In this document: piece after piece, positions 1 to 9,924 of the stretch
How positions within the stretch are numbered: the first letter of the stretch is position 1
How the letters are laid out: each line of letters opens with the position of its first letter
Source of the DNA: Nephrocerus scutellatus
Lineage: Eukaryota > Arthropoda > Insecta > Diptera > Pipunculidae
Reading direction: 5' to 3'
Length of the DNA: 64,000 bases
NCBI GenBank assembly: GCA_947095585.1
Contig: OX352765.1
Span: 88,310,965-88,374,964 of the forward strand
Position numbers and translations under genes: made by a program
Notes under the pieces: generated by a model
What the model was told of the DNA's origin: nothing
The model's database searches: none
Seen by the model: only the letters and a program-made list of their open reading frames with translations

Positions 1-1220
1 GAGATTTTCTACATCATGTAGTTGGTCCTTGTTTTGCACTTTTTGCGCTCCAGGTACTAGCGAGTATTCCTATCACTGAAAGTCACAATATCGTCGAGCA
101 ATAAACGCCCGCACAAATGCACTGATGCACATCGCCTGCCAGAGTCTTGAAATCGCTGTTATTGTGTCCTGACAGAGAGCTGGAATGGATGGCTCTGCCA
201 CAACTTCTGTCTCGTATTTCTTCTCAATCCACGTTCATTCATTTATTCATTTTGTTCATGTGACTTTAGTGTTTCCACCAACGAGGACTTGACTTGCATG
301 CAGTCTACTGATCCGTGTATAGGTGTATGTGAGTCGGTGTACACAGTGCATGCTTTTATGTCCTTCATCATATTCCTTAGACTAAATTGCACTAAAAGAA
401 AATCGCAACATAAAAGATTTTATGTGACTTTTCTTTTAAAGAAAATGCGTTGCTATCATCTTGCGTCTTCCCTTTGATTTGTTGGGTAAGCAGGAGATAG
501 CAGTTCGGTTGGTTGTCTAACGTGTTACGCTGTACCAGTTCCATGTGTATGTGTGTGCTTGGTTTACTTTTCTTTTCTTTTTTCCACCGGTAATAAAAAG
601 GAAAACTTTCACACAACATAACGTGCTCCTTCCTCATTTTGAACTTTTTTTCCACCCACCCCTGTTTCTCCGTATACTGTTCCAGTGAGCCGACATCATT
701 CAGGATGTTGAATTTATATTAATTTACTGAGATGACTTAGTTCAATATCCTGAGGTCATGTGTGTTCCGCTGTGAGTATATTATGTTGGTTGCTGGATGG
801 AGTTCTCGTAACTTCCTGTTTGTTGCGACTACTCCCCTGTTTTTTGTTTGTGTAGAATAAATGAATAAAACAAACTGTTGTCGTTCAGTTGTCCTTTGAT
901 AATTTTGAAGGTTGTTTTCGAGTTAAAGCTATCAGCTCTAAAACGCTGTCTTTTGTGCGATTTTTCTGCAAGCTTTTAAGAAAATCAAAGCTAAAGTCTG
1001 CGAATATTCTGTGCGTTCTAACTAAAGTGGGGCAGCCTTATTTTTCAAAAGTGTTTCTCGCTTATGACTGGAGTTAGCTGCGGTTTTTGTTTGACAATTT
1101 AACTTATCTTTGTCATTTATGTAAACGTGAAAAACTAAACGCATCAACAACGTTTGAAAAATATCCAAATTTCCCATTTGGTTGTAAGAACCGTACATGC
1201 ACTAACATAAATTTATGGTC
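1..1220. other. no recognisable feature
   Basis: AT-rich sequence with no gene, RNA or repeat that I can name. The short open frames on both strands lack recognisable motifs and look like chance. Confidence 0.5.
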
Positions 1221-1224
1221 GTTT

Positions 1225-1690
1225 TATACTCGTCCCGATAAATGAACAATTGAACATATGGTGGACAATTTTGAAAAGAGGAGAAGAAAGGAAATACCTA
1301 TGAGCTTGTGTTGTGACACAGCTTGGCAGAGCATTCCACAAACATGTTGCTCGGCTGAAGAACGAATCTCTAAACCTAACTGTACGTTCGAAGATGGACT
1401 AAAGGATAAACTGATGAGCACTTGGAGCGCCACGGTAATTGCGGTTGAATTCAAGGAGAAAAAGAATGGTTGAATTCACCTGAGCACCGCTGGTGGAAGA
1501 AGCGATAAAACAGTGACAAGCAGGAAACGTTTCTGCGGTGTTCAAGAGAATCAATTGATTTCGCAATGTTTTTTTTCGTCACCGATAAGTTCTATTACAC
1601 GGTTTTGTATTCTATCAAGCTGATGCAAGGTAGTTTTAGGTGCAGACCAAATATGACAATACTTACTTAAGTTAAGTGCGAATATACGTC
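1225..1690 (-). mobile_element. LINE fragment, CR1/L2-type, C-terminal end
   Basis: Decayed 3' part of a non-LTR retrotransposon ORF2 reading leftward. Around 1680-1590 the minus strand translates to HIWSAPKTTLHQLDRIQNR, the segment just after the reverse-transcriptase domain that usually reads like W.GA....L..LDR.QKR. Around 1375-1260 it gives FSRATCLWNALPS, the conserved near-C-terminal FPRT.RLWN.LP motif. At least one frame change lies between them. No catalytic residues remain. The plus-strand open frame at 1258-1473 is the antisense of this fragment. The clade is inferred from motif memory. Confidence 0.7.
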
Positions 1691-1902
1691 TTTTAGATAG
1701 TAGCCAGATAATAGGGAGTAAAACATTTCTTGCACCGGGTTAGAAAATAGTTTTATTTGGTTGGGGGCAATTGCACCAATTTATTCGGCTTATTAAAAGC
1801 TAAAACCTTAACCGCAAGTTCGTAGTATTAGGAGATGTCGTGTGTAGTAGTATGATTTTTGACGCATGCGCATAATTTGATTTTGCTTTAATGTCAACAG
1901 CA

Positions 1903-1964
1903 GTGTTACTCGTTGTTTCCACCTCAAATAACAAGAATGCTACAATAAAATAATTTGCTTGTGT
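1903..1964 (-). repeat. short repeat, copy A (inverted relative to B and C)
   Basis: About 60 bases whose reverse complement matches 3201-3446 (with the 185-bp insertion there removed) and 4319-4384 at roughly 90 percent by eye. The outer end is GTGTTACTCGTTG, followed inward by a TTTCCACCTCAAATA core. It lies in opposite orientation to copy B, so A and B form inverted repeats around the decayed frames at 2268-3089. Confidence 0.75.
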
Positions 1965-2267
1965 GAGTAAAGTGATGGAGTTATCGCTGTAATGCATTCA
2001 TGGCAAAAATTAAAGAATACATTTAAAACACATGTTATCGTATTTGAGAAAAAATCTGTTTTTGTTGCATTACTCAACATTCTTTACATTACATTACATT
2101 AAACTCAACCTTCCACTTACCATCGTTTCCTACATTTGATTGCCAGGTGCGCACATACCTGCTGTCACTGTCACATTGGAAATTATCAGCACTATTAGGT
2201 GAATATAAGTAGTACCTTCCATACTCAAAATTTTTAATAAATACCTCTGATTAAAATACTGCATTTC

Positions 2268-3089
2268 TCACTGACTCTGGTAATTCTGAATTGACCTTAG
2301 AATAGTTACCCATTTACATGGTTTCTTAAATAGAGTATAAGCTAATGTAAATATTGCACTATCATTCTTTGGTATTTTATCAAACACAGCTATATAACCT
2401 GGAATAACCTTATGCAAAAAAATGGACAATTCTTTTAAACATCCTATAGTATTCAGCACAGTCTCCACTTAATAAATCTCTTATTAGTCCATGATCTTTA
2501 CCATTTCTATGCATAAACACGCCTACTTGTTAATAACTACAACAGGTGAACCACTAATACGAGTGCCTGTTAACGTGAATTGTGGACCTTCAGTACTAGC
2601 AGATAATAAAATCAAATTTCTAGCTGACTTACACAACTTCTCTATTAAATTGTAGGAGCTAAGTGCATCTATCATCGTAGAATTCCCTGTTTTATCTAAC
2701 CTATTTACTAGCCTGATAATGATTTAAAGCTTTTGTCTGATCAACAATCTTTACCAAACTTTAAAATACTCAAGACCATAGCAACTTTTTCACCATCGCC
2801 AGCACTTTAAGTATCCTTACTGTTCTCCTGATCTACAATCAGATTTGAAACTGCATTCTCCACTGCAACAAAGGCATTCCTATCTTTAAAAGGATCGACA
2901 ATATTTATTTTATTTTGATCCATCTGATTCTTAAGGTAATATGTGTTCTAAATATTAAGTTTGATAGTGCATTAGTTGCGGTTTCGTTCATAATTTCAGT
3001 GATCACAGCTAACAATTATAGCGCCCACTAATACATATGTTCTTAAATTTCTTTGCTTCCGTCTCGGTGTTTCTCTTTAATTTCGCCAT
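2268..3089 (-). pseudogene. decayed unrecognised coding region
   Basis: A run of adjacent minus-strand open segments that together look like a broken coding region. Segments begin MAKLKRNTETEAKKF near 3089, MDQNKINIVDPFKD near 2920, and LVNRLDKTGNSTMIDAL near 2710; the last is an open frame at 2468-2268. Stops and frame changes separate them. I do not recognise the product: no RT, DDE transposase or RNase H motif is visible. Its position between inverted repeat copies A and B suggests cargo of a DNA transposon. A captured viral or host gene is possible. Chance adjacency is not excluded. Confidence 0.35.
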
Positions 3090-3180
3090 TTTGATTTGTT
3101 CTGACTTTGAAAATCGCTTAAAATAATCCTTCAACATTTTCCTTCAATTCGGCTAACATTTATTGTAGCATTATTTTAAG

Positions 3181-3473
3181 CCCGTATACGTGTACATGCA
3201 AACAAGCAAATTATTTTATTGTAGAGTTATTATTACTAGTTATCGCCCATTGGTCGAAATTCGACCGTCTCTCTGTACTCTATACGACCATCCACACGGC
3301 CACTGATCCGCCCCACCCACCATCCACCCACTAACTTTTTGTTTCCAATTTTTTTTTTATTGATAGAGGTTCTATAGAAGAGGTACTTATCTGTTTTGCC
3401 TTTGCCTATTTAAATATAGATTTGAGGTGGAAACAACGAGTAACACTTTGGTAAGACTTTTTCACATCTCACC
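3181..3473 (+). repeat. short repeat, copy B, interrupted by a Helitron-like insertion
   Basis: Starts CCCGTATACGT and ends after a TTTGAGGTGGAAACAACGAG core and an imperfect GTAAGA...TTTCAC palindrome. It matches copy C (4303-4400) across its length once 3236-3420 is removed. Removing that block leaves a junction identical to copy C except for one base. Confidence 0.85.
3236..3420 (-). mobile_element. non-autonomous Helitron-like element (185 bp)
   Basis: Read on the minus strand the block begins with TC (at 3420) and ends with CTAG (at 3236). It sits between host A (3235) and T (3421), the Helitron insertion preference. A near-perfect 15-nt palindrome with arms GGTCGAA/TTCGACC lies 16 nt before the CTAG end, as expected of the Helitron 3' hairpin. 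There is no coding capacity. Copy C at 4303-4400 provides a paralogous empty site, so both boundaries are exact. The G/T-rich interior resembles segments near 22.9 and 32.9 kb. Confidence 0.8.
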
Positions 3474-3479
3474 TAGTTT

Positions 3480-4300
3480 TGAGTACGCGAGTTGTCATCT
3501 ATGTAAGAAGGAAGCGAACCGATTCAGAATTTGTACCAGAATCTTGCACTAGAATCTGTCATTAAAATTACACCCAAAGAAAAAAAAACATCACACCACA
3601 TTTAAATTGTATGCTATACATCTCGTGCGTATACGAACTGACATCTCACGTTCAGGTGAGTTTTGCACATTTGCGATCAAAATTCGTTCCCAAGCCATCT
3701 CACCTCACTAAGACCAAGAATCTCAAGATGGTATTTACGAAATTCTTTTGTTAATTGTGCAAGCGTTGTTGTCTTGACGAGCGTGCGAGCTTCCTTTTCC
3801 GTGGTACAAAGGTCATTGTTGATAAATTTAATATGTACCCGACGCTTGTATTAGTTTCAAGAATCAATTAATTCAGTTGAGTGGTGGTGATTGGCCAACC
3901 ACAACCTAGATCGACAGGAAGCGCCGCCTACCAAGGTAAGTCCCCTTCTTCTTGAGCCCCGACCCAAGCTAATACAAATGGTATTGGGTACCGAAATCTT
4001 TCACTTGATTTGGCCGAGTTTCCAGTGACGCGACGTGGACGCATAAGATAGAAGTTCCGATGGGAGATACTAAGTATATGACTGTTTTTTATCGCATCAT
4101 CATCACCGTTTGTCGCAAGGACTACAATATTGGGAACAAATAAACATGGAATGGTTTGAAATTTATATTTCAATGTAATTCTCCGTCTGCTACTGCTTCG
4201 TCTATATCCAACATGAGCAACCTGATTACAAAACATCCATAACCTTAGTCTATTTGATTATTATTATTTGCCGAAAAGGTTATTATAAAAAAAATTAATC
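3480..4300. other. no recognisable gene; splice-donor-like site inside
   Basis: Holds a 102-codon minus-strand frame (3928-4236) with no motif I recognise. CCAAG|GTAAGT at 3926-3936 is a perfect 5' splice-site match, but no supporting exon is seen. CAG|GTGAGT at 3655/3656 is preceded by only a weak pyrimidine run. Confidence 0.4.
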
Positions 4301-4302
4301 CC

Positions 4303-4400
4303 GTATACGTAAATATGCAAACAAGCAAATTTTTTTATTGTAGAATTATTATTATTTGAGGTGGAAACAACGAGTAACACTTTAGTGAGACTTTCTCACA
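4303..4400 (+). repeat. short repeat, copy C (intact empty site)
   Basis: Same family as copies A and B. It reads CCCGTATACGT at the left, passes the uninterrupted TTATTATTATTTGAGG site, and ends near a GTGAGA...TCTCAC palindrome at 4390-4400. It is the reference showing where the Helitron inserted in copy B. Confidence 0.8.
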
Positions 4401-6150
4401 TTGGTGAATTCAAAAAAGTTGGATATTGAGCTGAACTTCTCACGCCTAAAGTTCAATATACATTTTAATTTGTAGGTAAATAAAATTGTAAATAGCACAA
4501 TTTTTTTGTCATAATAACTAAATACGCCCAAACACGAATCAACTACATGCAGGAATAATAGAATCAAAAAGTTCAATAAATAAAAATAAAAATCAAAATG
4601 CTCCTTACACATTCCGAACTTCGATTGATCTCATGCCAGCTCATCCATCAAGGACTTCTTCAGTTTTTATTATCATACACTGAACACTGAACACCATCAT
4701 TTGGGCACATGGCCTAGAAATTTATCCTTCGGCATTATAACTTTATAAGCTTCGTTCGTACCTACGTCATTTCTAAAACCACACAGGGAGCAAAAAAAAA
4801 TTAAAAAACGTGTTCTGGATTTATCACAGGTGCAGCTGGCGTGCGCACGCTCCACTGCTCAACACATAATTTCCCTCGACATTGCCAAGCCGACTCGGAA
4901 AATTGCCACTCATCGATAATTGGATAAAGAAGATTTTCCCCCAATGCCTGGCATGTACTCGTACAACAAGAGGACGGACGAATTATTTTTGTAAGTTTTG
5001 ATTTTTTCTGAAGGATTTGGTTTTTTTCCCTCCATTCATTCTTGGAAGAATTTCTCAATACATTAAGAGGTGCAGTCAGTGAATGATTCTATTGCCGCTT
5101 CGATGGGCTTAGTGCCAGCAGCTTTCATCTTCTCTGCTACAGATGGTGGGTGGGGAGAAGTTCAAGTAATCCTGAGAAAATTCTTAATTTGAAAAATATG
5201 TCTCCTTGGAAATTTTCCAATGCACACTTTTGTGCGCGCGAGTTTAGATGTTGTGCCAATTTATAGAAAATAGAGCGCGTTTCAGATTAGAAAAAAAAAA
5301 GGAAAAATACAAAAATACATAAGACGCGAGTACTAATAATTTATTTTTTCAATTGAACAGGATATTAGCTTTTCCCGTAATAATATTGTAAGCATCTTAT
5401 ACTACAATAAATTTGAAGTTTACTCTTAACAAATAAATTGTTACTCTTTGTGAGTAAAATGTATCTTTCGTATTGTGGGTTGTTTGGTAACATATTAGGA
5501 GTATATGATTATTGGATAAGAATGTTATAATGGAACATTTAATTGTATTCACTGAAAAATTGTAAAAGAATTTCGTCCGTTTTTAAGCCTCCTCTTCTTC
5601 AGACAAACCTGTTCGGAACATATACAAATAGTTGATCAGTCAATAACATTTATCTCTGTGACTTTTAAATATTGCTGAATGGAGTAATAATTTTTTACTC
5701 GAACCTAGGGTTTTTCTATAATTTGACAAATCGTGCTTTTAATTCGCTTGCAGACTGATAGCCAAAATCAAGGATTGACGCGATATCATTTTCGCTGTCA
5801 AGACAACGACGATCACAGCAAGGAAAACGACATTTCAGTGAGGATATTTATCGACTTTAAATAAACTGAGCAGCATACCTCTAAATTAATCATAAGAAGT
5901 TTTTCTACACTTGGTGACGTTTGCATTGCTTGGGTCGTCGATCATGACTTGAGCCTCTAAATCCCAGTTAGCTGGCTATTAAGCAGATCATTAAAAATCG
6001 TTTCTCATAGTCTTCCAACGAACAATCAGCTTTTCCACTTATTTTAGGAATTTGTGCAACGCAGTTGCAATAGTTGTAATAACTGGTTGGATCTTCGGCA
6101 TTGCTTAGGGCTACCAAGAACAAATGACTATAACTCCAACTTTATTGGTA
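4401..6150. other. no recognisable feature
   Basis: AT-rich, apparently unique sequence. The 85-codon minus-strand frame at 4801-5058 has no motif I recognise. Confidence 0.45.
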
Positions 6151-6189
6151 CCTGATGTCACCCATACTATTCCATCGCCACCCTTGTGC

Positions 6190-7235
6190 ACTAATAATGC
6201 ACCGACCCCACCTCCACAAACTCTACACTGCCAGATCTTTCAAGATCTTTCAATGGAATTGCAATTGTCTGCGAAACAAATTAAGAGAGATCACCAACTA
6301 TATGTTTCGGAATAATATTTTAATTGAAGCCGTGCAGGAGACCAACATCCCCAACTCATATTCATTGACATCCTTTGACGGCTATCATATCATTCGACAC
6401 GACAGATCCGTCAGAGGCGGGATTCTGTATTTTATTCTTTATCAGAATGTATCTTACAAATACATCTGCCAGCAACTGTCCCCCGATCCGCACCATGAAG
6501 AAATGAGTATATCAGTTAATAATGAAGATAGCTCACTAACGGTTACATTGTCCTCGTAAACAGCACAGTAGATGGTTAGCAACCATCCCTAACAAATCTG
6601 TGATGAGGGATTTCAATGCCTATCACCCCGTTTAGTTCTCCGCTCTTTCGAGACCAACCGTGAAAACAACATTGTGGACACATTTGAAAAAACTGACTGA
6701 ATAAAGATTTTCCCACCAGAAATACCGCCCCGTACTCTAGCTCGCCTGATATTACAAAAGCAAGTACCTCGCTTTTTCATGGCAAGCAGCACTAGCGCTT
6801 AGCTCTGATCACATCCCCATTGTTATCACAGTGGATAGACCAGACAACTTTGTCATATCCGAACAGCGAACCTACATGAACCACAATAAAGCCAATTGGC
6901 AAGGTTTCGCTGACTTAGTTAATATAAAGCTATATCAGTTGCATTACTATCCACTGAGCGTTATATCTGGTGATAAGGCCTTTCGTGACATGGTAGTTCG
7001 TGCCGTCAAAAGAAGAATCAAAAAGATCATACCATCTTTTCCACTGATAGCCATTAGGCTTGCCGAGCAACGCGACCAACTAAGAGCTACGGATCCAGCT
7101 GACTCTCAAGTTACTCAATCAAAGACATTCAAAAACGGGTTACCGATCACCGGGTATCCAAGTGGTTGAGTAATCTTAGAAAATGCTTGGTGGGATCTCA
7201 AAAGCTCCGGTCGAAGGTTTTTCTTTCGAGATATC
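6190..7235 (+). mobile_element. LINE fragment, Jockey-type, endonuclease region
   Basis: Plus-strand relic of ORF2 of a Jockey-type non-LTR retrotransposon. From about 6235 it translates to FQWNCNCLRNKLREIT, the start of an APE-type endonuclease, then AVQETNIPNS with the catalytic-site glutamate, and later RDFNAYHP near 6607 (normally GDFNAHH). ALALSSDHIPIVITVDRP near 6790-6840 carries the SDH catalytic histidine. An open frame 6831-7169 continues into the linker before reverse transcriptase (LAEQRDQLRATDPAD). Several stops and frameshifts separate these blocks, so no function remains. The reverse transcriptase itself is absent. Confidence 0.8.
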
Positions 7236-7239
7236 CATG

Positions 7240-7945
7240 TTTATATGTTGAAGGAGTTACATAACTCCAGCCTGGGTTATCTAGCAAAAATCTTCAACCT
7301 TTCAAATAGCTTCATGGCTATGGTAGAAATTTATGGTCCTAACATATCTTTATTTAAGTTTTATTGTATCTGTTTTATTTTGGTTGATGGTCGAGAGCTA
7401 GCTGCGGTTATCAGTATAGAGCTCGTTTTATAGCCAGCCTATTACAATAAGAAGAAAAACGGAAATATTTACGTTCGAAATATAAACCGCATTTTGTCAA
7501 ACTCAGTTACCAATTTTATTAATCAGCTAAATCACCATACAATTCTAAATAACTGTAACCTTTATTACTTTTATTTTCAGGTAAGTGGGATGGATATTTT
7601 GCGTTTATTTAAGGTAATGTTATAACATAAGAGAATTAGAAAGAATAACTTAAAAGCTATTTCTAGAAGGACAAGTGAAATGTGAGTATTCTAACAAGGC
7701 ACAAATAATATATATATCAGTATAAGAACTAGTGATATTAGTGACTTTGCAATCGATTGACCCGTAAGTGCTTATAACTTCTGATGGCTCCCTGTCACTG
7801 CTTAGTAAACTTCTTATAAATTGGCTTTTTCAATTTTATCCACTTGCTTTCGTATGTTTTTCTAAGGAGAGTCAATTTTCAGAGGCTACATCCTTAAGCC
7901 TTTAGCATTCCAAAAAATTGGCATCCCTCGAACGGAGACCGTAGT
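7240..7945. other. no gene; contains the candidate recursive splice site
   Basis: AT-rich sequence downstream of the Jockey-type relic with no coding motif. The only signal is the AG|GT junction at 7580/7581, listed separately. Confidence 0.5.
7546..7590 (+). promoter_or_regulatory. candidate recursive (zero-length exon) splice site
   Basis: A pyrimidine-rich tract (TTTATTACTTTTATTTTCAG, 7561-7580) runs directly into GTAAGT at 7581-7586. Branch-point-like CTAAAT and CTGTAAC lie 25-40 nt upstream. A full 3' splice site fused to a consensus 5' splice site is the hallmark of recursive splicing in long fly introns. No exon is needed. It implies a plus-strand host transcript crossing this position. 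It could be coincidence, since no flanking exon is visible. Confidence 0.5.
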
Positions 7946-7950
7946 CGCTG

Positions 7951-8012
7951 GGTTAGGTTAGGTTAAGTGAAACCGACACACTTAGACCAGTAATGGTCCA
8001 ACTGTGCAGCAG
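7951..8012 (-). mobile_element. solo LINE 3' tail with TTAGG-like end
   Basis: Plus-strand reading starts GGTTAGGTTAGGTTAAGTG and continues ...CACACTTAGACCAGTAATGGTCC. The same sequence closes the LOA/I-type LINE pieces at 9925 and 13723 and the small insertion at 24244. It is interpreted as a strongly 5'-truncated copy of that LINE, minus strand. Confidence 0.6.
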
Positions 8013-8546
8013 TGACATCTCGATCGCTCAAAATTAGCGAGCTAAAATATATTTAGACTACGTTTTACGTTTCATGTGCAGAATCTAGAGCAACATTTAT
8101 CTGCTACATATGGCGAGTAACATCTGGGAGTCCTGAATTCACAAATCAGGTGGTTAACAATCCATGGTTCTTGGCTCAGTACCGTGTCCTCTCCACTTTT
8201 AAGCTGTCGCTGGTTTGATATACGATCGGTTTAGTTTCATATCGTAGCAAAATGTTTATAATTTTGTTACCCAAACCACTAGTTGCTTATTTAGGCTTAC
8301 GCTAAAAATGCACTATCATTGGGTATAAATTCGACGAAGTGTTAAAGCATAGAGTTATTTACATTTCTTATAAATCCTAAAGTATAATTGATCAGTGAAC
8401 GTTTGTACTCTTCCAATTCAAGCAAAGAAATTCAGTGCATTCTGCTGCTAGAAAAGAATAAGCAAGGAATCCATTGAGATAAGATTAAAACCTTACCGTA
8501 ACATACTTTAGATAAAAGTTATCACACATAATAGTAATATTATTCG

Positions 8547-8642
8547 GCGTAAGAGGCCGCACTAGTCCAAGGACTAGATTTCGCGCGACATCTGAGTTAT
8601 GTGTGTTATATTTTCCCACCCACAAATGGAAGAAACCTACGA
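8547..8642 (-). mobile_element. SINE fragment, 3' half, degraded
   Basis: Resembles the 3' half of the tRNA-derived SINE family in reverse orientation: GGCGT near 8546, then GTCCAAGGACTAG and TCGCGCGAC, ending at CACAAATGGAAGAAACCTAC. The better copies read GGCGCGACAGACC...GTCCAAGGCCTAG...CGCGAC. It is diverged, with no clear target duplication. Confidence 0.5.
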
Positions 8643-8759
8643 CCAAAATCTATAGAGCTGAAATATATATAACGTTCGTTCTCATCTCTATTAGGTTCTC
8701 ATACAAGAAATAGCATCATTCACACCAACTGATTTGCAAAACTATTTGTCTCACCCACG

Positions 8760-9710
8760 ATAGTATAACAAAGTAATAAAAATAGTGAACATAAACGAAA
8801 TCATCGTTTATTTTTACTTTAAGTTTTGTCAAAATAATATCAAACCCACAGAGCTTTTATAATGAATCCATAAATTCAGAGCGCAGAAGGAATTATTGCG
8901 TCGTCCTGCCATGGAATTGCATCAAATTACCGTCACATCGATCTACAAAGAAACTAATAAACTAAAATACGTAGATACACACATACCCAGAAACTTTATT
9001 GTTCGCTGTTTCTGTGGCATTTGTTACAAGTTGAAATCACAGCGGAATAGTATCTGTTAATAGCTGTGTGGTAAAATTTCATTAGAAAAGAGAATATCCT
9101 CCTGATTGGTGGCTATTCAATAAATCTTAAAAACACACCACATCGTTTATAGTATATTATATAACGAGCGAGGAAAGTGGAGATTATCGTACGAGTTAGG
9201 AGCTTGAAGTACTTGGCGGTAGACTAACGAGCATTATGAGAACTTTTCTGCGAGTAATGTACGCTATTTTTCACACGACCAAAATCTAAGCTAAACCGGT
9301 TATCCGCAATGCAAAATTACTCTGGGAATGTATGTTCGCTGTGACTGCAGTAAATAAAAAAAACCAAAATTGTATATGTTAACTCACTAGTGTGCATAAC
9401 GGTTACTTTCGAAGCTAGGTTATAGTGTATGAAACAGTCACTTTCGTCTATGGGCGTGTGAAAATATTATGAGCCAGTTATTCAGCCAAATTCCGACTCA
9501 TCACACATTGTCTGCATCATCTCCATCCAAATTAATATCCTTAGTAATTCCGAGGCTGAAGTTTTACCGATATTGTTACTAAACAATGGGTACACTAAGC
9601 ATAGTGTTGATACTAATAAGTGATTGATTGAGTGATAGTGGCTATTAATATTCTATATCCATGTTAGTTCTTGTTCGTATTTCGTGTCATGCATAATTTT
9701 CAGAATTTGT
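8760..9710 (+). repeat. dispersed repeat, copy 1
   Basis: Matches 56878-57390 in the same orientation. Shared blocks include ...GCGTCGTCC... (8898; 57020), CACATCGATCTA (8935; 57053), GAAACTTTATTGTTCGCTG (8990; 57100), CACACATTGTCTGC (9500; 57292) and GTTAGT(T/C)CTTGTTCG near 9663 and 57352. Copy 1 has about 300 extra bases around 9170-9480. No coding motif is seen. It may be a transposon of unknown class or an old segmental duplication. Confidence 0.7.
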
Positions 9711-9924
9711 TCTTTATTTTTCTTGTGTTTGCTTGAATTTGATATTGTCAAGCGATCTGATCCGCTCCATAAGGTCAGAAATCATCAGTAATCATAATAT
9801 ATTCAGATTTTAGAGAAAAGATATAACGAATGTGATCCATTGAAACCGATTGGAAATCGGAAAAAATTAATATATTTTTGTCATAATGTTTATAATGAAC
9901 AATATAGCAGCACGTAGGTGGGAA

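Noticed and set aside
3640..3661. Second recursive splice site (CAG|GTGAGT at 3655/3656)
   Set aside because: The upstream pyrimidine tract is short and interrupted, much weaker than at 7581.
3926..3936. Consensus 5' splice site CCAAG|GTAAGT as an exon end
   Set aside because: No open frame with coding character precedes it on the plus strand, and no matching acceptor was recognised.
7951..7967. Interstitial telomere
   Set aside because: Only two or three TTAGG units, and they occur at the end of a repeated LINE tail.
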